This document shows, piece by piece, positions 35,020 to 47,169 of a DNA stretch of 64,000 bases; position 1 is the stretch's first letter, and every line of letters starts with the position of its first letter. Origin of the DNA: Nephrocerus scutellatus. Lineage: Eukaryota > Arthropoda > Insecta > Diptera > Pipunculidae. Under the pieces are notes generated by a model. The model was not told the DNA's origin and made no database searches. It worked only from the letters and a program-made list of their open reading frames with translations. The stretch covers positions 92,030,965-92,094,964 of the forward strand of contig OX352765.1 in assembly GCA_947095585.1 (NCBI GenBank), given 5' to 3'. The position numbers were made by a program, and so were the translations under genes.

Positions 35020-35350
35020 TTAACATTTTTTTAAAAACTTTTATTTAACTTAACCCATTTTTGTCTGTATTTTCGACTAATTTGAGGTCCTTTTAAACCA
35101 CCTTTCGCACGAACTAGAGGGCTGAAATTGCGGCTCAATGTCTGCAGCCCATTTTGATATGCCGCGCTTGACGAGTGTCGCGAGTCGCGTACGGCGCGTG
35201 TAATGCGTGGAAAAAAGAAAATACTTTGAAGACCTCAAAAACAGATATTTTGGCTGTTATTACCAAACAACTGTGACTGTGTGGCGTGTTTCTATGTATA
35301 CATAAAAGTTTGTTCCCGAAGAATTAAGTTTTTTACATTTACTTACAGTG
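35020..35350 (+). repeat. Interspersed repeat X, copy 1
   Basis: TTTAAACCACCTTTCGCACGA, AATGCGTGGAAAAAAGAAAA and CTCAAAAACAGATATTTTGG, then GTTTTTTACATTTACTT, occur in the same order at 39910-40115 (first block with changes). Confidence 0.75.
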
Positions 35351-35584
35351 TCGTTATTAGAGTTGGGCATTGAGCCCCGAGCTTACCTGGCTTTCGCCTT
35401 TAAGCCACTCTTTATATTTTGCTACTTAGCGGTCCTCCCTTTGGAGTAAACCGTTTCTTAATCTGTCGCTTAAGTCCTGCAACATAACTGTGTTATATTA
35501 TGCTGCAGTCGGACCCCACGACCCACATTTACTTACATCGAATCGGGAATTTGTATTTTTGGAATCATTGAAATATCAACCATG

Positions 35585-35875
35585 CTGACGCCCAAGAGGT
35601 GCCCATGTAAATTTTTTAAAAATTAGCTCCACTTTCTTCAAATTTTAAACACATGTGTACCTCCGATGGACAAAACTGTTTGTAAATTTTTTGTAGTGAA
35701 CCGGCCCTGAGGCCGGAGGGGTGTCCATGTAAATTTTTTAAAAATTAGCTCCACTTTCATTAAATTGTAAATACATGTGTATCTCCGATGGACATTTTTT
35801 GTAAATTTTTTGGAGTGAACGTGCCCTGAGGACCGAGGGGTGCCCATATAAATTTTTTAAAAATTACAGAGCGCG
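35585..35875 (+). repeat. Tandem repeat with ACACATGTGTA core, ~125 bp unit
   Basis: Units contain GGTG.CCATGTAAATTTTTTA, TTAGCTCCACTTTC, ACATGTGTA.CTCCGATGGAC and CCCTGAGG.C.GAGGGGTG. Two full units and a partial third. The CACATGTGTATCTCCGAT block also occurs alone at 39520-39540 and 40150-40170. Confidence 0.8.
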
Positions 35876-35999
35876 CCTTGTTTATGCGCTCCCTAGGCTC
35901 TGTGAGTTATCATGCCGACACCGTCAGCGTAGTCGAGATAGTTAAGCATTTCGTTCAAGCGCCATTAAATGCATCGATGTTGGTTAGCGCCATAACTTG

Positions 36000-37110
36000 A
36001 TCCAGAATCCACAAAAAAAAATCAGGTGAGAGGTAACATCCTTGCCTAACTCATTTGGAGATGTTGAAATTGGCTCTGTTCTTGCCCTTATATCGAACGC
36101 TGCAAACTGCATCTCTATATAATTCACGGATAAGGTTTACGATTGTGTCCGGAATTCCGAAATTAAGCAATGCTGTCCAGCGATGGTGTTATCCTCATAG
36201 AACTTTTTCCAGCGCTGTAGTTACTCTTGCTCGGTTGAGAGTAGGGCTCCGTTATGGTCTTTAATAGGAGCTATAGCTTTTGCGCTTTCACCATTAAGTG
36301 TACGAATTGCACTGTAGACCCAACGCATATTACTACATCGAGCAGCACTTTCCGCTTCCGCTGCAACCTCATTTATGAAATGCCTGCGATCGTTTCTTGC
36401 CATTCTTTTTACCTGTGCGTCGGCGCGGTTATATTCCCTCTTCAGTTGTTCTTTTAGCACCGATTAGCGCTAACTTGTAAGTCGGATTTTAAGATTGCGT
36501 CGCTCTTCGATTTTATTCCCCACGTATCATCCCTTAATTGCAGATTCGATGGTATGCCATGAACCAATGTTTGAATGCACAGCGACGATGTTTGACTGAT
36601 AATGCCAACCAGAAGATTGTGATCACTAAAGATATCAGCACCGCGACGGGCTTTGACGTCTAGTAAACAGCTAGCGAAGCTGTTGCTGATTGGGATGTGA
36701 TCAATCTGGTTACGTGTCACACCATCTGGTGATTGTCATGTATATTTGTGAATGTCTCTATGTGCGAACTTTGTGCCACCGATCCAATCCAATCCAAATA
36801 CAATCAAGGACTTTTTAGCTCTAGCTGTTATAAGTATTCCCACTCCGTTGGTTGGAGATTCATTATTGCCACTAAACATTAGATAAAGAATGAATGCCCT
36901 GATTATTCATGAAAGTCACCTTGATCCATCCATCTTACTTCGCTGAGGCCTAAAATTAGTAGCTTGTAGCGATCCATCTCACGACAAACTTGAGACAGTT
37001 CTGACAAGGTGCGGACGTTCCACGTTCCGATCTTAGTTCTGTGTCGATAGCCAAATGTCTTTTGTAATGTATCCGTGTTGTATCCGAGGCCTGTTTCTGT
37101 TTCTTGAGTA
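36000..37110 (-). pseudogene. RTE-like LINE (probably LINE-A) endonuclease region
   Basis: Reading on the - strand from about 37060: TKIGTWNVRTLSELSQVCRE, then LLILGLSEVRWMDQGDFHE and GVGILITARAKKSLIV, the N and E motifs of an APE endonuclease. After a deletion come GGTKFAHRDIHKYT and VTRNQIDHIPIS, then RRGADIFSDHNLLV, holding the SDH catalytic motif. A linker MLKEQLKREYNRADAQVKRM follows at 36460, with the start of the RT approach near 36200. The order is that of a full LINE endonuclease with its middle missing. Confidence 0.85.
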
Positions 37111-38880
37111 TTTTTTTACAGGTATATTACTATCCTAGCGCATAACCTCCATAGCGCTGGAGGGCCGCGAATTGTAGTTGAGGTCCAATTCCACCTTTTC
37201 ACACCGCCGCTTGCTACAAGACAGACGCCCGCATCAGCCGCCCTAACATGGAGAACAGACGCTGACTTGATATTGGTATAAATACCTAACACCTCAAATT
37301 TGTAAAAAACCAATGAACCACAAAAAGTAAAACTTTCCAGACAACCACTTTCCCAAGTACATAGATGTACTCATATTTTAAGCAAAAACAAAATATCAAA
37401 CAGTTATCAGATTACAAAAAAAAAAACCAGAATAGTTAACAAAAATGTTTTCTCCATGCTGTACCCAACAGAGCAACAAACCCAAAATTGTTATGTCATT
37501 CGAGACGAGACTCGGGGTAAATCACCTTTGCTGCCTTTCAACTCTCTCTCTATCTCTCCTGGTTTCACCCGCTCACACTCTTAATTGTCGATCAACTGAC
37601 GATTACTATTACAGTCTAATGCTATTGTATTCACCATTTGCGAACAGCCACAAACTTCCTCAATTGAATTTTGATTTATATTTTTTTTTTTTGTTAACTC
37701 ATGCCCAACGGATAAACTATGCATTCGCTGGGAAAGGCCAAATACGTGCCGTCTGGTCGGGACGGGTCGGACGGATGCTTACGCTGCAATAACAAATAAA
37801 ACTGTAAACCTCCACGAGGGCGCTGAACTCAATAGGCAACTGTAATTTGAAAGTTGTAGGCATCATCATCATCATCATCATCATCAATAGGTTAACTATC
37901 ATCAAACAACCTACCAACCCACCTCCCAAAACCACCACCACCAGCCCACCCGTACCAACTACCACAAGCTCAGTGTAGCTTTCTTCTTTTGAAATTACAG
38001 TGAATGTGACGTCGACGATGAGCGATGGAAATTTTGATCGCTCGAACCGCAGTTGTTTATCTGAAGAAATTTCGCCCAACCAACCATATCGACTTCAAGT
38101 AAAAGCCATACTACTTTTACCTTTTAACGTGCATGCGGTTTTTGTTGAATGCTCTTTACTGTTACGTTGCGAATCATTGCGGCTGACTAATGTAATACTG
38201 AGAGTCTGCCGACTACCTACCTACCTATTGCTATCACTTCACTACTACTGCGAGACACGTCGCACGTCGCACGTCGTCTTTGTCTGTCAGTGAGCTGTAC
38301 GATACGATTTTTGCACATTACACATTATTTGGAGAAATTTCTTTGGTTTTTTGTTGCGGTTTATATTTCAATTTATTATTCGACTGTGGGCGCACGCTAC
38401 GTGTCACATCAATCGTGCGCTCGTAACAGGCACAACGACCGAACGCTCAACCAATCGACTGTGTGACTGGAATACTGATACTGACTGAAGCTGAAGAAAC
38501 TTTCATAAAAGCTAATAACCCAATTGAAGGAAAAACTTTCTTGAGGTAATGACCCATGCGTGCGTCGGTAAAATTATTGCCAGAAATTAAATAACTGCTT
38601 TTGTGTTTGTTGATTTAATTCGCTGATTGGTAGTTCTATGGATATTGTTCGGGAAAAAAAGCTATTGCTTTACTTGACTTAATAGACTTCAAGACATTTT
38701 TATATTTATGCTATGATTTTCAGCACTGCATCCCACTTCCTTGGCTTAAAATGTTCCTTTCGTTAAAAAAAATTACTAATTAAATTGATTTAGCTGATTG
38801 TTACAAGTTTTTATTTTCGGACGATGTTTTTGCTATATTTTAGGGTACCGCATAATGCGGGAAGAGCTACGCAGTATAGG
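37111..38880. other. Non-coding stretch, possible first-exon-like patch
   Basis: A CAT run lies at 37862-37887. A CpG-richer segment at 38370-38545 ends in a donor-like TTGAG|GTAATG. No protein is supported. Confidence 0.35.
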
Positions 38881-38924
38881 TAAGCCGCTTCCGTAAGATA
38901 AAAGAATCTCCCAGGTCTACGGCA

Positions 38925-39050
38925 AGCAAAGGCAATGATTGGGTACTATGATCCAAAGAGGTCTCGCATGATATTGGAACTAAGCAGAAGTAATGTAAGA
39001 ATCGTTACGGGTTTCCTAACAGGACATTGCATACTGAAAGTGACCTAATT
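38925..39050 (+). pseudogene. LINE fragment, end of RNase H
   Basis: The frame YYDPKRSRMILELSRSNVRI continues VTGFLTGHCILK. TGHC after a hydrophobic stretch marks the C-terminal part of the RNase H region in I/LOA-type LINE ORF2. The same FLTGHC motif ends LINE-B at 53430-53470 (- strand). Confidence 0.7.
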
Positions 39051-39495
39051 CAATTTCAATTTGTAACAGAGTTTTTGTGGTTTTCGTGAATGCTTTGCAA
39101 ATAGAACGTCAAACCAAAACCAACCAAAATGTCAAAAACAAATTGAGAAATTAGTCTGCTTCCTATCTCTTCACCATATTGCTGAGTAAACGAAACCTTA
39201 CCCGTCGATTGCAAAGTTACAGTATCGGCTACAAAGCTTTGCAAGTAAAACGCAAAATCAAACCTTACCCCCGGTAAAGTTTGCAAACAGAACGTCAAAC
39301 CAAATCCAAATCCACGAGAGAGTAATCTTAACTCTACCCTGCAAATCGAAAGAGGCATTAGTGTGGTGACGTTTGACAGCTGACAGTATACGACGGTAAT
39401 GTCAAGTTTCCTCAGCAACGCCATCTGTTTTAAAACAGGGGTACTTATTGATCGCCCCTCGTATAGAGCCTAAATTAGATTCCGAGTGTGAAAAT
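39051..39495. other. Short-period repeats, non-coding
   Basis: GCAA..AGAACGTCAAACCAAA at 39098 and 39288 is a ~190 bp spaced duplication. The rest is unassigned. Confidence 0.5.
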
Positions 39496-39499
39496 TAAC

Positions 39500-40230
39500 C
39501 CGATTCTATTAAAATTTTTTACACATGTGTATCTCCGATGAAAACAATTTTTCACTTTTTGTAAAAATTTGGAAGTGGTCAGGTGTCAGGGCCGAGGGGC
39601 CTTTTAAAAACTTCTATTTAACTTGGCTTGACCTTTTTTTGTCAAAATTTTGAGAGTGTCTAAGTCCAAAATAGCATTTTTTATATTCCGCGTGTGACGC
39701 TTGTCGCGTGTGATGGGTTAAAATTTTGGATTTTTCGACTTTTTGCAGGTATTTTTTAAACACCTTCCACACGACACCGAAAGCTGAAATTTTGTGAGTG
39801 TCTAAGTCCAAAATAGAATTTTTTATATTCTGCGTATGACGTGTGTTGCGTGTCGCGTCTGGCGAGTGTGATGGTTGAAAATGCCGCCATTTTCTCGTTT
39901 TTGAAGTCCTTTTTAACCACCTTTCACACGACCTGTGAGCAGCTCAATGTCAGGGGCCAATTTTAATATCCCCTATGTGATATTGCGTGTGGCACGTGTG
40001 ATGCGTGGAAAAAAGAAAATACTTTGACCTCAAAAACAGATATTTTGGCGATTATTAGCAAATAATAAAGAACTGTGTGGCGTGTGTACCCGAAAAACGA
40101 AGTTTTTTTACATTTACTTGTTTCATAATAAACTCGATATTATTACTTTGCACACATGTGTATCTCCGATTAGAGAATTTACATGAAAAATTTAAATGTT
40201 TATGGGTTGTTTTTATTTTTCTTTCTTTGT
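39500..40230 (+). repeat. Interspersed repeat X, copy 2
   Basis: It contains CACATGTGTATCTCCGAT at both ends (39520, 40152). Between them are two subrepeats with GTGTCTAAGTCCAAAATAG and TTTTTTATATTC.GCGT, followed by the block shared with 35020-35350. The 40165-40210 part (GAGAATTTACATG, then TTAAATGTTTATGGGTTG) matches the reverse complement of 43675-43715. Confidence 0.75.
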
Positions 40231-43200
40231 CGTGAATCGTCTTTGTTAGTTTCTCAAAATCGATGGATAACGAGTTTCCATTTATTACACCGAACACTTA
40301 ACTCATTGAATTCTCCCCGCGCTACTCCATTAAACTCAAAACTTTATTTTTTTTATCTCACAATTCGTAACAAACTTATAACAACTCCCCCAACCCAACC
40401 ACGGTAAATTATATATGTCAGTGTGTTTAATACGTACATAACATTGCTGATTAGATAATAATTGGAAATCATCCATTGCCGCTGATGTAAGTTTTTCCGC
40501 ATATCAACGTGACCGAGTGTGAGTGCGAGATTGAGTGACATATGTATATGGCGGCACTATTGAAAAATGTTCATACATACATATGTACCTACTAGAAGAG
40601 AAAACCCAACCGATCAATGTTGCAAGTAAGAAAGTTTATAAGCCAGCAGGTTGGCTGAGCCTACCGTTGTACTTAACACCTCGTGCCAATTGCCTCTTCC
40701 CCTCTTGATAACTCGGTTAGTGCAGTAGTTGCGCTCGCTCTTTTCCTGCATTAACTTTCTTCCTGACTACAATAGCAATCAGATTAGCGATTGCATTTTT
40801 CTTCTTCTTGTACGCATACTAAACATAATATCATAATCATTACGGCAGCTGCTTGTGGTTTTAGCAGAGTACCGACAGTGTCATTCACCTTTGCGTGTAT
40901 TCGTCGGTAGCTCTCTTTTTTTAATCCAAATTAATTGGCTGCTGATATTTGTCATTCTTGGAAATTTAAATAAAAACAAAATCGGAATGGATTAATATAA
41001 AGTTTAAAATAAAAATATATGCGTATATCTAAATGATGGCTTAAAACTCTGTTAATTGACAATCAATTTTAATTTTCGTGCGAGCCAATTAGCAGATTTT
41101 TAACTTTTTTTGTCTAAGAATACGGTTGAAGAAAATCGGAGAAACCAAAATATTACCATAATAAAATAAAAATGTCCCAACTATGGTGCCAGTATTATGC
41201 GAACGCCACCTGTTCTTCCAGAAGTTGTTGCTTTAACCCAAAGTTCATTAGCACCGATAAAGTAGATAGATTTTGCCACTTTTTAACTTATGCGAGCAGG
41301 CTGCAGCTATAAATGATCAGCATCATCAATAATTCAGATGCCAAAAAACCTGTTTCAGTGCAAAAGTTGAACGATGATAGTTGGCTAATTGTCTCATCAA
41401 AAAAAAAAAAAGATTTCAGGAACAGAATTAGCCGATTGGCACTTAAATTTCTTTCGTGATCGATTAAGAGAGACGCGTAACAAACTCTCAACACAAGTCT
41501 TCCGAACATTACTTACCCATCATTATTATGAAGGCATCGATCGCCGGTCAACCCCACTGAAAGTTCTGATCTATAAATAACAATCACGTGCCTTGGTTAA
41601 TGATGACAACGGCACACGACACAGGCAAAAACCAGAAAGACTCGAAAGCCAATCACTAAATAAGCAGAAGCATTACCCATAAAATGACTCACGGGAATCC
41701 AAGTTACGACCGTCGACCGTCTACATGAGACAGACCATCATTGAGGCATAAAGCTGATAGTGTACAGTGTACACCCAGTAGCGGTGGCCTGGTAAGTTGG
41801 TAAGTCGACCTAGCCCTAGCAAATTGCAAGTGGATATTCTAACCGGAATGCTGTTGGTTGGAGATGCCAGCAAAGGTACAGACACACTTATTTCATGCAC
41901 ACTACTTCTTTTAAAGTAAGTGAAGTGACCAATGACGCATTCGGTCAGTAAGTAAGCAAATTCCAAGCACTCACATGGCAACACGAGACTACGATTCTCA
42001 TTTCAAGCAGCGGATCAAGCCTTTCTACGGATCTCTAGGTTGAACTTAAGCCTTATTGAGTTTCAGTGGTAAAACATGAAAACCGACTCTAAGATATAAA
42101 GAAAATAAACAAAAAACAGTATGCAGTCGACTACTGCTGTGCTGGCAGACAGTGGAGAATGGTGCTCTTAGCAGAGTGCTTCGAAAAATGGCCTAGCAAC
42201 CCAGTTTATTTGCAACATCTAGGAGTTACCGAAGACAAACGCAACATTTCCGTTATTTGAAAAATAATTTTGAAATTTTAAAAGTTATCGTTACGGATCA
42301 TTAACGACAATCTTCAATGTTTATATTCTTTGTTGCCTTAAAACACAATTGAACCAAGCGATTCAGTTATTGAAACATGAGTACAACTCACCCATACACA
42401 TGGGCAAAAAGCAACAACTTATATAGCGATAGCATATTCTCGATTTCTCTCCCAATCAAAGCCTAAACCATTTTATGCAGAAAACTGCAACTAATACAAT
42501 GCGTAGACGAGACTCTCTCTATTCTCTTCAAATTTCTATTGAAACTGCATACCCATGACCCATGAGTACCAAGGTATCATATGCAAACACTCTTTGAATA
42601 TCTTGTCTCTTTCAAATGGTTCTATAATCACTTTGCATCTTGCGTCAGCTCACGGAATTTTCCCAAGCAAATGCAACAGTTCGTTCAGCTTCGGCTATAC
42701 TCGAAGCGACTCGAGTCCACGAAAACGACAACTTTACAGTTTCATATGTTTTTGGTGCTGCTGTTGCAGTTGCACTTGCAGCTCAGATATGCAGTTTGTA
42801 ACTATGTGTGTTTACTGTGATCTTTTTGAGTGTACTTTTCAAATGACAGATGTAAATTGTATGTTCATATCTCCGAAGAACAAGCGATTGCTTCGAATGC
42901 TAGCTAGGAACTTGTTGTAATTTCGAAATGTTGTGTTAATGCAATCTGCATAGTAGAGAAAAACTATGGGTTATTGTCTGTTTCAAATGTGTTGCTCCAG
43001 CCAATATGAAGAGCAATAAACATTAAGAGTAAAGAGGAGCAAAAAGCAGTGAAAGTGTTAAAGAAATCGAATAACGAAATGAAAGCTTTTTTTTTTGTAT
43101 TCTTTTTTATTACACCTACATACTTGTACTCTTTGCAATAGTAAAATTGGTGAAAGCGCATATTTGGGAGGTGTTTAATAGCACATTTGAAATTTTTCGT

Positions 43201-43235
43201 TGTATGTTCAGTTAAATAAAAGAAACCGGGCTGTT
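40231..43235. other. Long non-coding stretch
   Basis: No supported gene. The longest frame (42555-42920, 121 codons) is Cys/Ser-rich without a recognisable domain. Confidence 0.4.
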
Positions 43236-43239
43236 TTCT

Positions 43240-43720
43240 TTCACACTCACAACATTTCAGCTCTCTAGGTCTTGTGAAAGGTGGTTTCAAATGACCTCAA
43301 ATAAGTCGAAATCAAAAAATTCCACCCATCACACGCACCAGATGCGAAACGCGAAACACGTCACACGCGGAATATAAAAAATTATATTTTACTTACGGAC
43401 TTAGACACTCACAAAATTTTAAGTCGCAAGGTTGTATGAAAGGTGGTGGTGGTAAGGACCTCAAAGAAGTCGAAAATACCTACAAACAGGGGTCAAGAAA
43501 TTCAAGTTAAATAAAAAGACAGTGAAATTCGAACTTGTTCCTCTGCAAAACTCTCTCTACAGAAAGCCTAACTGTGTTCTTGAAGCACAGATAAATGCCC
43601 AAGGAATACTAAAATCAGATGTATTAGTTAATATAAAGATATTCTCAAAAAATTACACATTTTTAAACATTAAAACCAACTCATAAAGATTTAAATGTTT
43701 CATGTGAATTCTCCAACAAC
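43240..43720 (-). repeat. Interspersed repeat X, copy 3
   Basis: The reverse complement has CACCTTTCACA and CTTGTGAAAGGTGG-type blocks, GTGTCTAAGTC and TTTTATATTCCGCGTGTGAC, as in copy 2, and ends with the TTAAATCTTTATGAGTTGG part. Confidence 0.7.
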
Positions 43721-43727
43721 CAAAAAT

Positions 43728-43790
43728 AATTTGTATAGGAGCCCCCCCCCCCCTCGAAGCACACGAAGTTAATATAGAGAATTTAAAAAG
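43728..43790 (+). repeat. Segment shared with 34045-34255, with a C12 run
   Basis: TTGTATAGGAGCC, a run of 12 C, then AAGTTAATATAGAGAATTTA. The C run replaces most of the interval seen at 34 kb. Confidence 0.6.
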
Positions 43791-45405
43791 AGAAAAATCC
43801 ATATAAAATTATTCTGTTCCTCACTATTACAACTTACGTTTGCTCTATGCCATTGCACAACACCAAGAAAAATAAAAAAAGGAGTACCGAAAACCCCGGA
43901 GCCGTGTTTTCTACACATTCTTCCACTCAGCGTTTTTACGGACCTAAGTCACTTAAAGAGCAAGAAATACCTACGAATTGTGCAATGCAGTATTTTTATG
44001 TTTTTATGATGAATTACACAATATTTTGCAACGCGGTATTTCACAAAAAATCAAATGACATAACTGAGCACTGACTAACTAGCTGACGTCAGCCAATGTG
44101 TGCACGTATAACAGCAAAATAGATTGGTTTTAAAACAAACTAGATAGGTACCTTTGTACCATCTCTTTGTGATGAAATCAGTTTTTTAAGAATATTTCCG
44201 AGGATGATTGAAATTTAAAGTGAATACATCAATAAGCAGGGTGAAAAAGATTCAGTGAGATTAAAATCTATGTATGTATGACAAATGTGGAAGCATTAAA
44301 AAACGCCATTTAACGTAAAATTAAATGAACAGTGTACATACAGTAGCTCATCTTTAGCCGTTCATCAACTTTAAAAATTTGAAAAAAGAAATGTGCTTTC
44401 TAGGATAATGACACACAATTTATAATCAAAAAAATTTAAAGTGCACCTGCGCAAGTACAACAACGTTTTTCGGGTTCAGATTTTGAACGTTCAGTTACTG
44501 TTGCATCTTTGTTTTAGACTTTAGATGACATAAAAGTAAATGTATGCATTTTGCTCTTTAAAACAAATGTGTCTACAAAATGAAACTAAACATAAAGTGC
44601 TCAGTATTAAAATCTAGCCATCCATGTTTCAAGAAAAACTAAACTCTCTTCTTAGTTCTTAAGGCGATTGAAAATGTTTCTACAAAAAAAGACTGAAGAC
44701 AGCGTGTCGTGTTTCACAATTTACTCGAGTAAATTACACAACTGTACCAGAACGAACGGTCTGAAAAACATACGATCTGCTCTATACGAAAACGACGCTC
44801 TGCAATTTGCCGTTTTCTTTTAAAAACTAACACAACAACAACAAAATGTAAAGAGGAATATTTTAAAAAGAAAAAAACAACAATAGAGTTTGATACTCAT
44901 GCACATGCTCAGTATATTCACACGAACGCAACTGTACAAACAAGAAACAACGTGCTCTGTCTCTTTCGCTACCTGATCTGCTCAAAGTACTCTCATTTTC
45001 AAATATCAGATCAGCATTCAGCGGCATGTTTTGCTCAAACAAATATAATATAAAAAAGTTGAGAGAAATAAAACCCAACGAGAGAAATCGACAAAATTTT
45101 AAATTTAAGATCTTACTCGTTGACTGCATACTAGGCACCGATAAGTGCTACAGAAAAATATCTCTTTTGATTTCTGTCATTTGTACCAGTGTTGTGCTTC
45201 GACTCATCGGAATTAAAGTTTTTGTTATACTGCTAATGGAGTAAATTTTCTTGTATGTACATACAATAGATAATAATCTTGGACTCAAAATCCAGTATAT
45301 TTAATATATAAAAAAAAATGCAATAGAAGAACGTAGTTTTAATTATTAACATGTTAAGTAATAAAAGCACATTTTTAATTTAAAACGTTTAGTATTGTGC
45401 GTAGT
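43791..45405. other. Non-coding stretch
   Basis: AT-rich; no motif-bearing frame. Contains the CRE/CCAAT pair listed separately. Confidence 0.4.
44082..44097. promoter_or_regulatory. Palindromic CRE next to a CCAAT box
   Basis: GCTGACGTCAGC (44082-44093) is a perfect 12-base palindrome holding the full CRE TGACGTCA, a CREB/ATF-type site. A CCAAT pentamer overlaps its end. No nearby transcript is evident, so function is unproven. Confidence 0.35.
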
Positions 45406-45409
45406 AGTA

Positions 45410-45845
45410 AGCTCTGATCTTCAGTAAATGTATATTAATTTGTTTTTAAATTTTTTTTTTGCTTTTTGTTAAAATTTCTTTTGCACTTAACAGATTTCTC
45501 CTAAGGGCTATACTTTTTGAGTTATTTGCAAAATCTGGAAAAACTGTCTAAATAAACTGTCACTTCCGGCTGTCAGATTTCCGTCAAAATCATCTGGCCC
45601 CTCATAATTTATGTGAAAAGCTTAAATATGAATTTTCATCCCGATAATTTCAACCGTCTGGGCTGTGGACACAGGCAGACAGACAGAGATTCTTTTTTCG
45701 ATTTTTCTGACTCAGGAGATATGGGTAAATCTGCAAAAATCCCGAGATCGAAAATTTTCATGATAACTATACTTCCTTTTACTAGGAAAAGAGTGTTAAA
45801 AGTGTTGTTCGTCGTAGATACACACGTGTATAAAATTTAAAGAAA
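45410..45845 (+). repeat. Interspersed repeat Y, copy 1
   Basis: Shares with 63519-63800 the order TATATTAATTT, a T run, TTTGCACT.AAC, TGTCACTTCCGG.TGTCAGAT, AAGCTTAAATATGAATTTTC and GTCTGGGCTGTGGACACAG, then TTTTTCTGACTCAGGA. The end (GTAGATACACACGTGTATAA, 45813) resembles the inverted ACACATGTGTA core of the tandem repeat at 35585. Confidence 0.8.
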
Positions 45846-46545
45846 ATTCGGTTAAATTTTTTAAAATGGGAAATTGGGAAATCAGACTTTCGATTCTTAT
45901 GCCCAGAATTTTATTTTTTTTAAGCTCTAGATTTTGGGGTACCTTTAACTTTTTCAATAAAATTGAATTGGTTTTTTTTAAAGAAGTAAAATTGAAAATA
46001 AATTAACTATATGGCATAAATTAAAAGACAATTTCTTTGAAATAATACAACATAATCTGAAGAGATGATCACTTTTGATAATACATTTAATAGGTACATA
46101 CATCAGCAGAAGACACGGTAAGCTGAATAAAATCTCATGATGTTCTTCAAACTTTAAAATCTACTCCACTTTATGAGCAAAAGTTGGTAGGTCACTAACT
46201 ACCATTAGAGAAAAATACTGAACACTGTCGTTGTCGTTTGTAATAATAGAGAGAAATAAACAAATAAAATCAATTCCTCTTAAATATCAATACGAAAGAG
46301 AATAATGTTTATAGTAGAATTTGAACATTTTAATCGCTGTGACGTGCTCAAAACATATCTGAATTCAAGTGATGAGCATTGCAAAATATCGTTGTTGCCA
46401 CGACGCCCACCATAGAATACAGATCAAAGTACTCTGCTCTGCTCTAACCCTGGTATTTTAGCTTAAGCAACGTGATCTTGCTGCGCAAAAACAAGCAACA
46501 AAACAATTTAAACATTTTCACCAGAGGGGAACGGAAAACTCAATG
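45846..46545. other. Upstream region of trbl, non-coding
   Basis: AT-rich. Any distal regulatory elements of trbl could lie here, but none is recognisable by eye. Confidence 0.4.
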
Positions 46546-46553
46546 ATGATATA

Positions 46554-46567
46554 CTCTCTCTCTCTCT
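46554..46567. promoter_or_regulatory. CT/GAGA tract upstream of trbl
   Basis: CTCTCTCTCTCTCT, the complement of a GAGA repeat, lies about 240 bp upstream of the predicted start site. In flies GAGA factor binds such tracts at many paused developmental promoters. That link is knowledge of the family, not shown here. Confidence 0.5.
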
Positions 46568-46795
46568 TGTCGTGCGCATAGCACTCCAAGTAGAGTACGA
46601 CGTCGTATCAAGTGTGACGTTAAATTGTTGCTTGTTGCCTGCCAATCTGCCTTCTGCCATGTTGGTAAAGTTGAAAGAGCAAAAAATATAAACTCGTAAA
46701 ATACTTCAGCTGCACTGTGCACAGCAAACGTAGTGGCAGTAGAGTCAGACACGATCACAAGAGTTGATATTGTAAATTTCAATTTAAATCAAAAA

Positions 46796-46830
46796 TCAGT
46801 TGAGTTTGTTAGGTCTACCGTTGCGGACGT
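46796..46830 (+). promoter_or_regulatory. trbl: trbl core promoter: Inr plus DPE
   Basis: TCAGTT at 46796-46801 fits the insect initiator TCAKTY, with A+1 at 46798. GGACGT at 46825-46830 then occupies exactly +28 to +33 and fits the downstream promoter element RGWYVT base for base. No TATA box lies 25-35 bp upstream, as usual for DPE promoters. The spacing is strict in known promoters, so the coincidence of both elements is strong evidence. Confidence 0.75.
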
Positions 46831-47169
46831 GAGTACGGATATTTTGTTGGTGTACGTGCAAAGGCAAACCGCAACATAGTCGTGATAAGTGCGCGTGTTT
46901 TCCAGAGGAGGAATATAGAACGAACAAATTTTTCGTTAAGTCTGTGATTTAATACAAAAATTTAACAGAGTTTTGCAATAAAAAATTAAATTGCGTAAAG
47001 TGCGATTTTTAATACGAAACTGTCATACGCAAATAAAAATAACACATCCTAGTCGTGTGCAATACAAAAAGGCTGACAATTAAAAAAAAAACACAAGCAA
47101 GCGCATTCTGTTTTTTATTTAAAAAGAAATATTTATTAAAATTAGAAATTAGAATTTATAAGAATAACA
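46798..47169 (+). other. trbl: Predicted trbl 5' UTR
   Basis: If transcription starts at 46798, this 372-base leader has no ATG, so the trbl start codon is the first AUG. A possible 76-base intron lies inside: donor GAC|GTGAGTA at 46829 and acceptor TGTTTTCCAG|A ending at 46904. It would begin inside the DPE, which is possible but unproven. The last ~130 bases are A-rich. Confidence 0.55.

Noticed and set aside
42555..42920. 121-codon Cys/Ser-rich frame
   Set aside because: Cysteine spacing fits no finger or defensin pattern that I know. Isolated and without promoter signals.
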